A stretch of DNA of 64,000 nt. Origin: Sanghuangporus weigelae (Eukaryota > Basidiomycota > Agaricomycetes > Hymenochaetales > Hymenochaetaceae). The stretch spans positions 124,001-188,000 of the forward strand of contig CP137329.1 of NCBI GenBank assembly GCA_033182465.1, in the 5' to 3' direction. Shown piece after piece: positions 30,926 through 42,748 of the stretch; within the stretch, counting starts at the first letter, position 1, and each line of letters begins with the position of its first letter. The notes beneath the pieces were generated by a model. That model did no database searches. It was given only the letters and a program-made list of their open reading frames with translations, and was not told where the DNA came from. The position numbers were made by a program, and so were the translations under genes.

Positions 30926-31520
30926 ATGTCTTCATTGCGCATTATAACATCCAAAATCTTGATGGACGTCCGCGGCGCGGCCGGGGGAGTAGCGGTCGCA
31001 CTCTTCCCGCTCGTCGTAGCTCTTGCACTAAAATTCCCTCCTTTTGCGGTCTTCGGTATCCCAGGCCTAGTGCAGGAAACTATTCGCTTGCATAGATATA
31101 TGGGACACTTGATTCATTTCGCTACGCTCCTGCATGTCCTGTTCTGGGTTGTGCTTTGAAGGATAAAAGGGAGTTGACGGCCGAGCCTGTCTTCGCGTAT
31201 GTGTGGAAGTATCAGAAATTCCGTTTTGCGTGGGTGGTAAGTATGATATTAGTATCTTTCGATAATTGGGATATTTGACCAACAATGTCCGGTGAATCTC
31301 CTGCATAGGTCTTCCTCTCAATGACAGTCCTGATGATCTTCTCCCTCGACTGCATACGTACATCGCATTACGAGCTTTTCTATATCGTACACATTGTCTT
31401 CACGCCAATGACTATCATATTCTCCGCCTTGCATCATCCACAGCGAGGCTGCTGGGCGTGGTGCGCGTTTTGGTGGACGATTATTAGCGATATCAGCAAA
31501 TTTGATACAAGGCGCACTTG
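30926..31520 (+). pseudogene. Ferric reductase / NADPH-oxidase-type membrane domain, decayed
   Basis: The frame from 30926 reads a ferric-reductase-like segment: FPLVVALALKFPPFAVFGIP, then RLHRYMGHLIHFATLLHVLFW with the haem-ligand His pair. It hits a stop at 31157 and continues in another frame (LKDKRELTAEPVFAYVWKYQ, then KFRFAWV). A GTAAGT...TAG intron (about 31239-31310) then joins to VFLSMTVLMIFSLDC and YELFYIVHIVFTPMTIIFSA. The FAD and NADPH domains are missing. The frameshift and truncation make it a pseudogene fragment. Confidence 0.6.
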
Positions 31521-31616
31521 ATTTCCATGCGTATATCATCTAATCATTATTCCCATTGCCTTGACCATCAAACCCATCTGCTCAAACTCTTCCGACTATT
31601 CTCATATTGCATTACT

Positions 31617-32328
31617 TTTGGTTCACGAGAAGACTTCAACGCTATCATGGCCGATTTTCTTGACAATTACGAAATCCTCGGCGGCAAAATGAGACCTGTT
31701 CTTCCGGGAGAAAACTGTTGTCGAAAAAACTCGGGACAATTCGCCAATCTCTAAAAGAAATCGGATACGATGCTCACGTCCAGCTTAGGGAAGAAGAAGG
31801 TGTGAGTGATGACGATGCCTTTGAGAATATAGTAGAAGAGAAGAAAGAGCAGTGGGACTGTGAAACCATTTTCAGTAAGTCTTGTCGGGTTCGCTGGCGA
31901 TCAATAAAATCACTGATTCTTCTCTTTCTACAGGTACTTATAAACCTGGAAAATCACCCCAAACTTATTCGAGCACGGGACGCGACAAAGGCACCTAAGA
32001 TCCAGCTCAACCCGAGGTCAGAGATTCCAAAATCCTCGGAGCAAGACAACCCCCACGAACATGAACAATCGCAGACCCGACGTGGGTGTTTATTTTTCAT
32101 CCATAGTGCATGTCGTTTGACTTTATTGTACCTCGGTTGAAGCCGCTCGCGTCACGACTGCTCGAAGGAAAGACGAGTCAAGAGAGAAGAAACGCTCTCG
32201 GAAACAAGCGGCAAAAGAGGAGCGACAAGAAAGAAGGGCTGAAAAGAAGGCGACGCAGTTAAATTCATCAACAAGAGGAGGCATCAGCTGAACTCACTTC
32301 CAAGTTCGATTAAGGGTATCAAAAAGCT
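31617..32328 (+). pseudogene. LTV1 ribosome-biogenesis factor, decayed fragment
   Basis: The text matches the conserved middle and C-terminus of LTV1, a 40S subunit export and maturation factor: REDFNAIMADFLDNYEILGG, then KMRPVLPG; after a frameshift KKLGTIRQSLKEIG; and EEKKEQWDCETI. A GTAAGT...CAG intron (about 31874-31935) follows, then NLENHPKLIRARDATKAPKI. A Lys/Arg-rich tail (TARRKDESREKKRSRK) ends, in yet another frame, in INKRRHQLNSLPSSIKGIKK. At least two frameshifts and the missing N-terminus show that it is not functional. Confidence 0.75.
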
Positions 32329-32490
32329 ATAACATGTTCACAAGCAAGGTTATTTGTAGATTACAACATTGTAAACTCATCGAATGTGTGTATATTATAC
32401 AAGTGTATAGATGCGAACCAAAACAAACAGCAATTTATAGCCATAGCAATGCCTCAGGGAATAAAATAAAAGGTCAGTCCGTGAGTATCG

Positions 32491-35400
32491 TTACCAGTCG
32501 GGCCAGAGATCTTGCAGCCCGTTACACTCATCCTCATTATCGATTTGTTTCATCCATCGGTCCGGGACCTTATCACTTCGTGAGAGGTCTAGGCAAACAA
32601 ACAGAACTACGTTACGTACCAGAGGAAAATATCGCTCCATCGCGCTTAAAAATCTTTGCCTGTACTGTTTAGGGGTTATGATGGTAGGTTCACCTTTCCC
32701 AGCACCCGCCAAAAACGTTGACTCTTTCACCCAGCTTTCCAATTTCTTGTCCCAAGTGTACGTCCGTATGTAATCTAAAGGAAGTCAGCATGCTTGACTT
32801 CATTTATAGAGTGGACGAAAACTGTATGACGCACCAACAATGCCAACCACAAGTTCGTTTTTCACGCTATCGACGCCGGCAACGAGGGAATAGTCCATGA
32901 CATTTATGTCTGCGAGGAACTTGGTATCATTGAATAATGCGCCACGAAACAGTCGCTTTGCATGCTCTCGCACATAGAACGGCGACAGATGTGCCGCTTC
33001 GCGCCAATCATCAGATAAACGAAAATCTCGTCAGAATCTTGACACTTACTTTGCATGAGATTTTCATCTAGCAGGACTTCGTTCTCGCGCCCAGTTGCAA
33101 GGACGTGCCGGTTGCGTGTTGAACCTTTGAGGTCATAAATCTGTGAGCAAAGGTGAATAGTCTGCAAAAAAAACTGATGAAGTTGCGTATAATCTCACTT
33201 TTGAGAACCGTTTATCATAGAAAAGATTCTCCATGACAAGTAGATTCATCTGAGTAGACTTGGAACGGGATGATCTTTCATTCGCCGTCTTCTTGCGAAA
33301 GACGAGCTTGTAGCAGCCGAAAACTCTAGCCAAAAGCGTCGGTCGCTATATGAGTATTAGACGAGACGATCTCTCACTGAGACATTCGAGTTACTCACGC
33401 CGGCTGTTACAGCCGAAGACATGTAATCAAAGTAAGCAGGACCGAACGTAGCCATAGTTTCCAGCTCCGATCTCGAAAGCTCTTTCGCGATGAAACGGTC
33501 ATCTAAGGTGTAAAAATATTAGTCATAAGTATTTCCGACAAGACGTCGAACGGACCTCGTGTTTTAAGAAATGCAGAGCCGGATTTTCCGCCGCTTGCAT
33601 TCCATTTAACGCAGCGTGCGAGAGACTCAATCATGCTCCTTTCGCAATCATAGGTTCTGCGAAGTGCATCAAATTGCTCTGGATAGAGAATTGTGCATGT
33701 AATGGTTAAATCGCCACTCTCAAATGCTGTCAAATAGTCAACGGAGTACATTTAGACACAAGAATGTATCACGCACAGATTGCCCACGGGAGTTTTGAAG
33801 ACGGAACTCGCAGATCTTCAGTAGGGTTTGCATCATCTCCAGAATCCACGTTCACTACACCCCACGTTGAATTTGTATCTGTAACAGAACAATCATCGGG
33901 CATAAACGCCTCTTCTCCGTCAGATACCCTGGGTTCTTTGACAAGACGTTTCTCTGCTTTTGACTTTGCAAGCATTTCGCGGTATTGAGGGGAACTTCAA
34001 GGCGTCAGTCAAGATTGTCAGAAAAAGGCTATCAAAGACCTACTTGAGTGCCAAAGCAATAATGGAAGTTGGTTCATCCGTCCTTACTACCATTGACGAT
34101 TCTCTGAAAATGTGTTCCGGATCTGCCATGGGATCGTCAGCTTCAAACTCAAAGTGTCCTCGAAGGTGATTGGGCAAGAAGCCCGATAGAGCTTTCATGA
34201 TAGTAGAAGGTCTGTCAATTCCAGAGGTCCCAGACTCGATATCCGAAGGTGAAGGTGTTTCGGAGGGTGTCCTGTTAGGCTGTCCTTGAAGCAGGGGAGA
34301 CGGCATTGCCTCAACGACGGGACCTACTGGTTTCACTTCTGTCGACGGTGATGACGAGGGAACAAAAGATGTTGGGATCTTGTCAGCTTGAGCGGCAGGA
34401 GCTTCGTCACCTTTTGCTCCTTGATCGGGAGGTTCCTCATCGTGATTATTATTGCTCCGTGAATCGAGCCGCGTACTTGCCGGGCCAGATGTCTTCATCG
34501 TCATGGACGCATCATCTTCATCGTCATCCTCGTCATCCGCTTCGCTTGAAGATTCCCCAGATACATCGGAATCCTTTATGGCATCCCTAACGCTGTCGAA
34601 AACCTCGACTGTCGCTTTGGAGGAAGCTACTGGCCGGGCTCGCCTGCCCCTTATCACAGCGTATCTTCTAGTTGTCCTTTCGAAATCCTTATTTATTCGC
34701 TCGAATTGCCGCGCAAGATTAGACACTTTCCCTCCAAAGTTAGTGTTTGATGCCTTTCGGAAAGCATTTCGAACATTAGACATCGACCCAACGCGACTTG
34801 GCTGAGAGCGATCTTTGGGAACTCGACCAGCAGCAACAGATTTGGTAGCTCGACCAGGTATTCCACTTAATGCTACTCTTGGCGGCGGAGATGAGGCTCT
34901 TCCACCTTTCACAGTTGAGTCAGAATCCTGTTTACTATATGAGGGTCGCTTGTCCGGAGAAGTGCGTCTGGAAGAGTCCCGTGAATCAACAGGAGCTGGT
35001 CCAGGTATCCGACTACTCTGGTGAGCCCCGGTGACTCTTCTAGGAGCCAAGTATTTCGGAGCGACATTTGCAGCATAACTATGCTCAAAATCTGAGACTG
35101 ATTCCTTCCTGCTCAGGATTTTCGGTTTGCTTTTTATCCGTGGACGTGGTGGCCGCCAAAGAGTTGGCGTTTCTTGATCGCTCTCCATTCCGGATAGAGC
35201 AGAAGTCGGGAAGGATGACCTCGCTAGATCTGTGGAGACAGGTGCCGGAAGAAAATCCTGGTATCTTTTTACCAAATCCGCCACTGATGGGTGTTGGCCC
35301 GAGCGACGTGGAAGCTTGGACATCGGTGGTGCATGCCTTATCCCAAGCTCATTACTACTACCCGGCTTAAACGTCTTTTAGAAAGAGATAAATTGTGGTA

Positions 35401-38400
35401 TGGAAATAGTCTCATACCTGATTCACAATATCGTCAGTAACTTCAATAATAGAAGGACCTGCTTCGGGACCCCTGGTTATTGGAGCGATCGTAGAGTCAC
35501 TGTCCGATCCACCTTCGATAGATGTCTTGAAGGAGGCTTCTTCGACAGTACCTGAGATTTCCGTAAGAGGATCCAGAGTCTCTGACAGTCTCGAGGGATA
35601 TTCGGCATCAGACGCATCGACAGTGGATTCAACGGAGGTTTGCGATCCACTTTCCCTCTCAGACGCCGGCATCTCTTCGCTTTCAGAGACGCTTTCAGAG
35701 ACGTTAGAAGGCGGCAAATGTAAGTTCTCCAGAACACCAGGAAGATCGTAACGTCTTGGCCACATTGCTCGAACGGTACCAAAAGTCGTTCCTCTACGAT
35801 CTTTATCTGTAAGCTGGGACAACTTCGGCTTGGGAAGCTTGTCAAAATCGGCCTCCCATGCTACAATTTTATCTTGCGTCTCAGCTCTAACCCGATTCAA
35901 TGCAAGGGTATCAATAGGCGAAGTATTTTTGTAGACTTCTTGGATCAGCTGCGCCATTTCAATCCGCTCATTAATGGCTCGTTCAACCAATCTATTTATG
36001 TTCGCCGTTAAAGCGGCATCAGTTTCTTCGTCGCCCGTTGCAGCATCCTGATTGATCAACTTCAGATCGTCGACGAGGGCCGAGTACCATAGAGCATTCT
36101 TCCGGAGGAGCGTCTCATAGTCCTCGTTCTTCAGATGAAACAGCGTTTCCTTCCGGATGTGAATACGGCTTGGTGGATAGACAAGCTCGTACAGCGTGAT
36201 TGGGTCCGTTTGAAACATGACTGTCATGCCTCGCATTGCGAAATAACGAATGTGATGTTGGTATATGTTATGGACACAACCCGCCCCCTGAACTAGCTGA
36301 ACATCGGCTGGATAAAAGTGAAGCTCCAGGAATTTCGCAAAAGAATAGCGTTGCATTTCCTCGGACACAGGAATGAAAGGTGTCGCTGAACCACATACTC
36401 TGCAGGCGCTCCACGTAGTGATGAGATCTGGCGACGGTACCGCATTTAAGCGAGTTTTGATCTGTCCATCCCAGTGCTCGACATAGACGATCAATCTACT
36501 TTCGTTGTGGACAAATGCCCTGCAATGGCGCGCCAAGGGCTGATCACAGCCTTTCCCGGAGCATATGGCTTTGGGATCGAGGAACTGTACAAGATTGTCG
36601 TGGATGGCCTTGTCAATAAATTGACCCAAAGTACAATCATTGTCGCCATAAAAAGTCATACGCTTCAGCTCCGGTGGAAAGCATGCGCGATGGTTACCCA
36701 AGTCAGTGATCGGAAGAGTAAACGCAATGACGATGATGTACTGGTACTTGTCAACCACGAAATCGTCATTGTTCTTCCTCAGATACCATTCCCAAACACG
36801 CCGCTGCTCGTCGTGTTGCCATTTCACACGATCATAAGCGCTTTGAGCAGCTATACAACCTTCATCTCTTAGAGAAACCTGCTCGTACTTTTCCAGAAGT
36901 TGGTACGCTTTGGAGGAAGCAACTGGTGGTGATCGAAGATTCGAGTAGGATGAAGATGAGGAAAGCTTGCGTGAGAAATAATCCGTAGATAAGGTCGAAG
37001 TTGAGCTATCTGAAGGACTCGGTGACTTCTCCACGGGACCCGGTGACTCGGGAAGGCCAGGTGAGGGCAGAGCTTCAATCTGGGCCTTTATGTTTTCCGC
37101 TGTGGTAAGCGTCTCAGAGGACGATGCCGTGATAGTTTCATCCCTTGCGTGTTTTAATGTCGACGGTTTCTCTTCGGATCTGATGATCTCGTCTTCCCAC
37201 GATCTCCGAGCTCGCTGAAGCTCGTCATCAAGTTCTTTCATTCGCCAAATTGGATATGGTGGGGGGAAGCGGAGGGTGGCAGAGACTGAAATAAAAGTTT
37301 TCAGATATGGTTCCAAAGATGCTTGGATACGCCGTGACAGCTCCAAAGACTTCACTTCTTCATTTGGAAGCTCGTCGTATGGCGCATTATTATCAGGGTC
37401 ATCCATGTGCACATGCAAAGCATCACAATGCGCTGACTGGGTAATACGACGAATGGCTGATGCTGTCGACACGGACGCGAGATGGGCCGGCGGTGCGGCA
37501 TCCGCTGTCAGATGAGGAGCAGTGATAACTGAATCCTTCCATAAGTGCGTTTCCAATTTTAGATTTCGAACGATGAAAGCCAGAAATAAGGTGACTTTTT
37601 TGACTCTTCTGAGGTGGTCAACGTCGCCACCTCGTAGTATAATCGTGCACCCTAGGTCTCGACTGCAGCCCTCAAACCGCATATAAGATTTCCTTCGGCA
37701 TGGAATTAGAGGATGATCAAACGTCTGAATCCTATAGTTCCCACAGTGACCAAGACGAGGTTCAAGAGCTAGCTTATCAATAGACGAAAAAATGTCCGCT
37801 TGAGTCATGCGAGCCACGAGCTTTATTGCAGACTCCTTGACCGTCCGTGCGACAGCGATACGGTGCTTTACAAGCTCCTCCAAGGCCAGTCTCGACACCG
37901 ACTTCTCCGCAAGTACAACATGAGGACGAAGCGCAGCAATCCGACTGACCAGATTCGTGAGATATTCTTTTTCTTGCCGAACAATCTGGCCAAAGTGCAT
38001 GTACTGTCCCTCGACGCGCTGGAACTCCAAGGGAAAGGTCAGAAGCATAATGCGTGGGTTTCGTTGAGACCGGGGCATTTGTTTGTGTGCCACGTTTTTG
38101 GTTATGACTGCACCGTCGACATATTCGGAATCTCTCGGAGAACCACCAGGTATTTTCTTTATCTTCACATAGCGGCGCACGTCCATATCAGCTCCTTCTC
38201 GATAGGGATAGGCAGTGAAGGTGAGTTCCCTTGCTATTCGAAGGGCTAGCTTCAGAAGTGTTTCCTCCCATTCCCTTATATTAGATATTCCTTCCGTTGT
38301 AAGCATTTGTCGCAGCATGATCCGCAGATGAAACATCGAGATAGTATTCAGCTCCTGGGCATAGCTATAGCGCAATCAGTATTACTCTACCGTTGAAAGA

Positions 38401-40005
38401 GTCCAATACACTTACGCTATGCTCTCCCGTCGGGTACGCCATCCAGCTTCTCCGAGCGCGAGCTCGTTCAGGCGACTATGTACTCTGCTTCGCAAAAATG
38501 GTGTTTGGATCTCTGTTTCTGCGTAAGAATCGACTCTAGACCGTGAAGCATGGAGACCATCAGGATTGAGGTCTGGAGAGCCTCCAGGGAATTGGATGGA
38601 GCTCTTCGAGCCTGTAGCTTGAAAGGGTAAAGAAGTTTGAAGATCTGGTGTCTTGGTTGCAGAGCGTGGAGCAGTTGGCGATTGATCAGAGGCAAAGGGT
38701 TCCGAATCAGGTAGAGGATCCTTATCCTCGTCGGTTAGCGTGCGCCGGAAAGGTGCAGGCTGTGCTTCTTCGGATTCTTCCCAGTAACCATCCACAGCGT
38801 CTCCCCCTGGAGTCAATGGACGTGACCCGAAGCCTCCGCCATCAGAGCCGGATAGATGCCGTTTTGTCTCAGCGATCGAATACAGACTATAAGGTTCATC
38901 GGTACGACCGAATAGTTGCGAAGCAGCGAATGGCGACTGAGAATGATGGCCTAGCGATTGCAGATAGTGATCTGCCACAGGATACGGCCAAGAGGAAGAT
39001 AGATTTGATATGACTGATCGCCTGTCATCATCGTCTCCATCGTCGTCGTAATTGAGTTTTTCAAGGCATAGGTTACAAACGCGAAGCATGCCTTCGTGAC
39101 CAAACCGTGACCCCTTTATGATGTTAGATGCACACCGAGAGCAAAAAATCTGGCCTGGATAATGCTGTAGGTTATCAAAGTCTTGGCACAGAGGAACTAT
39201 CACGCACCACATATTCTACAATGATGCTTTCGTCTCCAGGTTGTGAACACACTTTTGCAATCGTAGCATTCTTTGCAAGTTTCGTCATCCATCCAATAAT
39301 CTCGTGATAATCCTAGAGAAAATGAGATTAATAAAAAGAACAGACGGTACAGTTCTGGAGCGTACCTTCCCCACGAATCCTCCTGATGACCTTTGAAACT
39401 GAGGCTGATCGCTTCAAGCTGACCGACGTACGGATACTGCGTGCATCGTCCTGTATTGGAAAGCCTGGTATAACCGTTCCGAAAAGCCCGCCTTCTTGAG
39501 ACTCTGCCGACTGTGAATAGAGTAGTCCACTTCTTCCGGCTGGATTTTCATATCCGGAGGAGAAAATCGGTGTTTCAGGCCGTGCTGGTATAACGGATAC
39601 AAGGGGTGGAGCTAGAGTAGGGCCTGCGGCGCTCGCAATCTTGGGGCGAAGCTTATTTGTGACGGGCTTCAAAACTGGGCTTGTGGCCTGTGCCGGATGC
39701 ATGCCAACCGACGGTCGCTTCTGTTCTACGGATGGCACACTTTCTCGAGCGTTGGCAGTAGATGTTCCAGACGCCGCTGCAACCGCGGAAGACAGAGGTG
39801 CCGCAAACGAGTTCTTGACTCGAGAGAATATGGACGATACCAGAGTATAAGATGACTCGTGCTCATCCTCTTCTGAAAACGGGTTGAAGCTCGTCAAGCT
39901 CGTAACATCATCAACGACCTTGGTCGAACTACTGCTCGACTTTAAAGGACCTCCATTCGACGAGGCAACTGTTGGCGACGCCGGGTGTAGTTGTGGTGAC
40001 TCCAT
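32491..40005 (-). CDS. FAB1: Fab1/PIKfyve phosphatidylinositol-3-phosphate 5-kinase
   Basis: The 13-exon model encodes 2295 aa: complement(32491..32568, 32620..32774, 32835..32996, 33050..33140, 33199..33345, 33399..33502, 33556..33726, 33777..33994, 34044..35374, 35418..38364, 38416..39154, 39208..39312, 39366..40005). All phases close. It converts PI3P to PI(3,5)P2 on endosomes and the vacuole. A FYVE zinc finger lies at about 215-285 ([11 protein letters not shown], eight Cys), binding PI3P. A TCP1/chaperonin-like domain lies at about 550-760 ([20 protein letters not shown]), and a Cys-rich central region follows. The C-terminal PIP kinase domain (about 1960-2295) has the loop [31 protein letters not shown] and [14 protein letters not shown] Ser-rich disordered insert precedes the kinase. 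One intron is only 43 nt (35375..35417). The size matches yeast Fab1 and the gene looks intact. Confidence 0.93.
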
Positions 40006-40169
40006 TTGTCGTCCGAAGGTAGAGATCTCAAGGCGAACGATGCCTTATGTTATCAAAGTCATGACATAGATGGTTAAGGCAAGCCGCACCGAGTAGCTGG
40101 AACTGAGTTCATTCGGCGAAATATGTAGTAACGTACAGTGAAATACAATAGAACTACAGGTCACGTGGT

Positions 40170-40830
40170 CTACATTATCCAAAAACAAACGCTCAACTCG
40201 GGTGACCGCACTCTCTGCTGCATGATTGTAGCTTGGACGCCTTCAATCGCTTCTGTCCACTTTTCTAAGGCTGCATATCGTCTCTTCTCAAGCGTTTGTC
40301 TGTAACAGAAATATGAGAGACATATAGATGGCTGTAGAAAACGATGAACATACTGTCTGTCTAGCGCATATTGACCTGGTCAATTCGGCCTTGAACCTTG
40401 CCCTCCAGGATGAGATCAATTAGCATTCCCTCAACCTCATCCGTCTCTACATTCAATTGCTAGGGCACAGAATTCCGCGAGAACTGTTACACGAACTGAA
40501 CAAAGATCGCCTACCCGGGCCAAAAACGTCAACTCCACTATGATCTGATCGGGCACCGACAGCGCTCTGAGTGCGGATGTCGGAACTGCCCTCCTCGCGT
40601 AAAGAAAAATGATCTTCAGGCTGTACTGAATTAAGTTATGGGGCCGGTCCTCAAGTAATTCGTCTCACGACAGGAACTAACCTCCTCTAGGGGCGGATAC
40701 TTGGTTGCGACCGTTCCCAACCACACGTGTGTCCGTGGCAAACCATAGCTAGGCGCAAGCGATTCGATCGAGAAGTCAACCTCAATCAATACCCTCAGTG
40801 GAAGTTAAGAAGCAAGGTACCACCAGACCG
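40170..40830 (-). pseudogene. CSN2-like (COP9 signalosome/PCI) C-terminal fragment
   Basis: The minus-strand text, joined over two plausible GT-AG introns (about 40628-40690 and 40460-40516), reads THVWLGTVATKYPPLEE, YSLKIIFLYARRAVPTS, then LNVETDEVEGMLIDLILEGK and GRIDQVN. This is the winged-helix end of a PCI domain, closest to CSN2. The closing helix RRYAALEKWTEAIEGVQATI follows, but reaching it needs a GC donor or crosses a TAG (about 40369). The N-terminal three quarters are absent, because the amidase remnant begins head-to-head at once. It is most likely a truncated relic; a divergent small gene is less likely. Confidence 0.5.
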
Positions 40831-40853
40831 CGGAGACGTTTCAAAGGTCTTCG

Positions 40854-41830
40854 TTGACGAGCTATCATCAGGAGCTAGAAGTAGTTCGATGCGATGCAAC
40901 GGAAATTGTGACCTTGGTTAAAGAGCGCCGCCTTACGAGCCTTCAGGTTATTCAAGCACACTGCCATGCCGTGGTTGTTGCACAGGATCTAATGAACTGC
41001 CTCTCCGAAGTATTCTTCGACGAAGCTGTACATCGTGCTAAGGAGCTCGATGACCATCTACAACGTACGGGAGAAGCATACGGGCCGTTGCATGGTCTTC
41101 CGGTTTCCGTAAAGGTTCACATTTGGTAAAAGTCAAAGACACGTCCACTGTATACGCGGCGTGGTGTTACAAAACAGTACTAGTGGCGGAGAAGGATGCA
41201 GTCGCAGTAGATAAACTAAGGAAGGCTGGAGCCATTCTTACGTCAAAACCAATAATCCACAAACGTGACTCGTTCGTTCGTTCGCACATCCTGCCTTCCA
41301 AATTTATCTGATTATTTTTCCAGTTACGCAGTCTCTTGAAACCATTAATAACATCTTCGACATGACCTCCAATCCTTTTGACCGAGATCGAACGGCCGGA
41401 GGCAGTAGCGGAGGTGAAAGTGTCTTGATTGCCTTCCATTGCAGTCCTCTCGGTCTCCACAGATATTGGTGGGAGTATTGTGAGTCCAGCTGCAACTGTA
41501 CCATCTAGAAAGCCGATCTTATACCTTTGGCTGCAGCGATTGCCTGTGGGTTGCATGGGCCTGTATGGATTTGAAGCGTCCAAAGCGTTGTCTACCCATA
41601 CGAGAACTATCTCCAGGAGAACAATTCACTTCTCGCCCCAGCAATCATTCGGCCCTATAAGTGGCAGTCATTCAAAGTCGGTATTGTTGGTGTACACAGG
41701 CACGGAAATTGTCGACACTTGGCCCTTGGGACATGTGGAAGGGAAGTAAGGCACACGTAAGGAGTGGCTGTACTGTACTCTTGTTAAAGCCAAGGCTAAA
41801 TCTTAAGAGGGGACCCATCTTCTTTACGGG
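40854..41830 (+). pseudogene. Amidase-signature family enzyme, decayed
   Basis: The frame begins MTSYHQELEVVRCDATEIVT and carries EVFFDEAVHRAKELDDHLQR and YGPLHGLPVSVKV, the N-terminal part of amidase-signature proteins including the catalytic-Lys strand. It then stops (41127-41129). Further family text appears in other frames: DTSTVYAAWCYKTV, KAGAIL, NPFDRDRTAGGSSGGES (the Ser-rich signature, about 41372-41425), DIGGSIVSPAA and GLYGFEAS. Several frameshifts and stops separate these pieces, and the C-terminal half is not recognisable. A further open stretch, 41899-42241, with one TAG (42070-42072), follows and was not identified. Confidence 0.65.
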
Positions 41831-42239
41831 CGGAGGCACATTGCGTATTCATTGAGAGGCCAAGATAGCTAAGGTTCCACCTACAGTTACTTTGTACTGA
41901 TGAACAATACCTGGCGGATGTGCAACCCCTACAGCGGCAATTGATCCGAACGTACATCATCTTTGCCAGTGCCTCTGAGGAGACAAGAGCGGGCGTGAGT
42001 TTCTCCGCGGAGCAGATTGGGCTGTACTCTGCGGAAGGACATCGTGCTCAGAACTCGCTTCCGTCCGTGTAGACTGTCAAAGCCCGCATGGATACGGGCA
42101 AGGCGAGTGTGGATGGAATCAAGTTCGTGGCGGGCAATTTGACTGTTCAGCGCGAGGTCGATGTGCAAAGCAGTGAGGACGCGCATGGCTCAAACTTGGA
42201 TAACGACGATGTGGTCGAGCTGCTTCAAAAACAATACGA

Positions 42240-42420
42240 AATCCGCCCTGGATTTCGTATCATTGAAGTTGGCAACGTCGGCATTGACGTGAGAAGGTGT
42301 CATAAGCCATGAACGCACCTACTGTTGCTACAGAGCAGGCTACTGCGACTGGAGCTAGCTGAGCGAGACGAGAGTGATGGTGAAGTGAATTCAAGTTCAT
42401 GGCTGAGAACAAGAAAAGAT
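42240..42420 (-). pseudogene. Duplicate of the ThiF gene 5' end
   Basis: The sequence is clearly homologous to 22935-23105, the first about 45 codons and leader of the ThiF-type dehydratase. It shares the start MNLNSL, an Ala/Val-rich membrane segment and a following RQCRRCQLQ for RHRRRRQLQ. The homology stops in both directions, so only the 5' piece was copied. It has diverged by many substitutions and small gaps. Confidence 0.75.
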
Positions 42421-42748
42421 ATTCTACAATATAATATTTGTGCTGCTTTTTGTTGAAAAAGCCCAATATACTGATAGTGTTTTACAGTATCATGGTATTA
42501 ACAAGCCTATCAGCCAAGGCAGAATTGAGAAGAAAGCGATGGATGGAACTGGGTTACTTGGCCCGAATGCTGGTGATATGGTCCAACCACTGATGCTTGG
42601 ATCTGACGACGAAGATACAGAAGAAGATGCCGTCCCAGCGGAGGCCGTCGCAGACAGAGAGATAGATGAATTCCCGTATGCCACTGCAGTTGCCGTCGTG
42701 GACCTACTCAGAGGCGCGTTCAGCGTCAGTACTCAGCTTCTTAGTGAT

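Noticed and set aside
32334-32672. Plus-strand frame at the Fab1 3' end
   Set aside because: It is the reverse of the last Fab1 exons, and the minus-strand splicing model accounts for the sequence.
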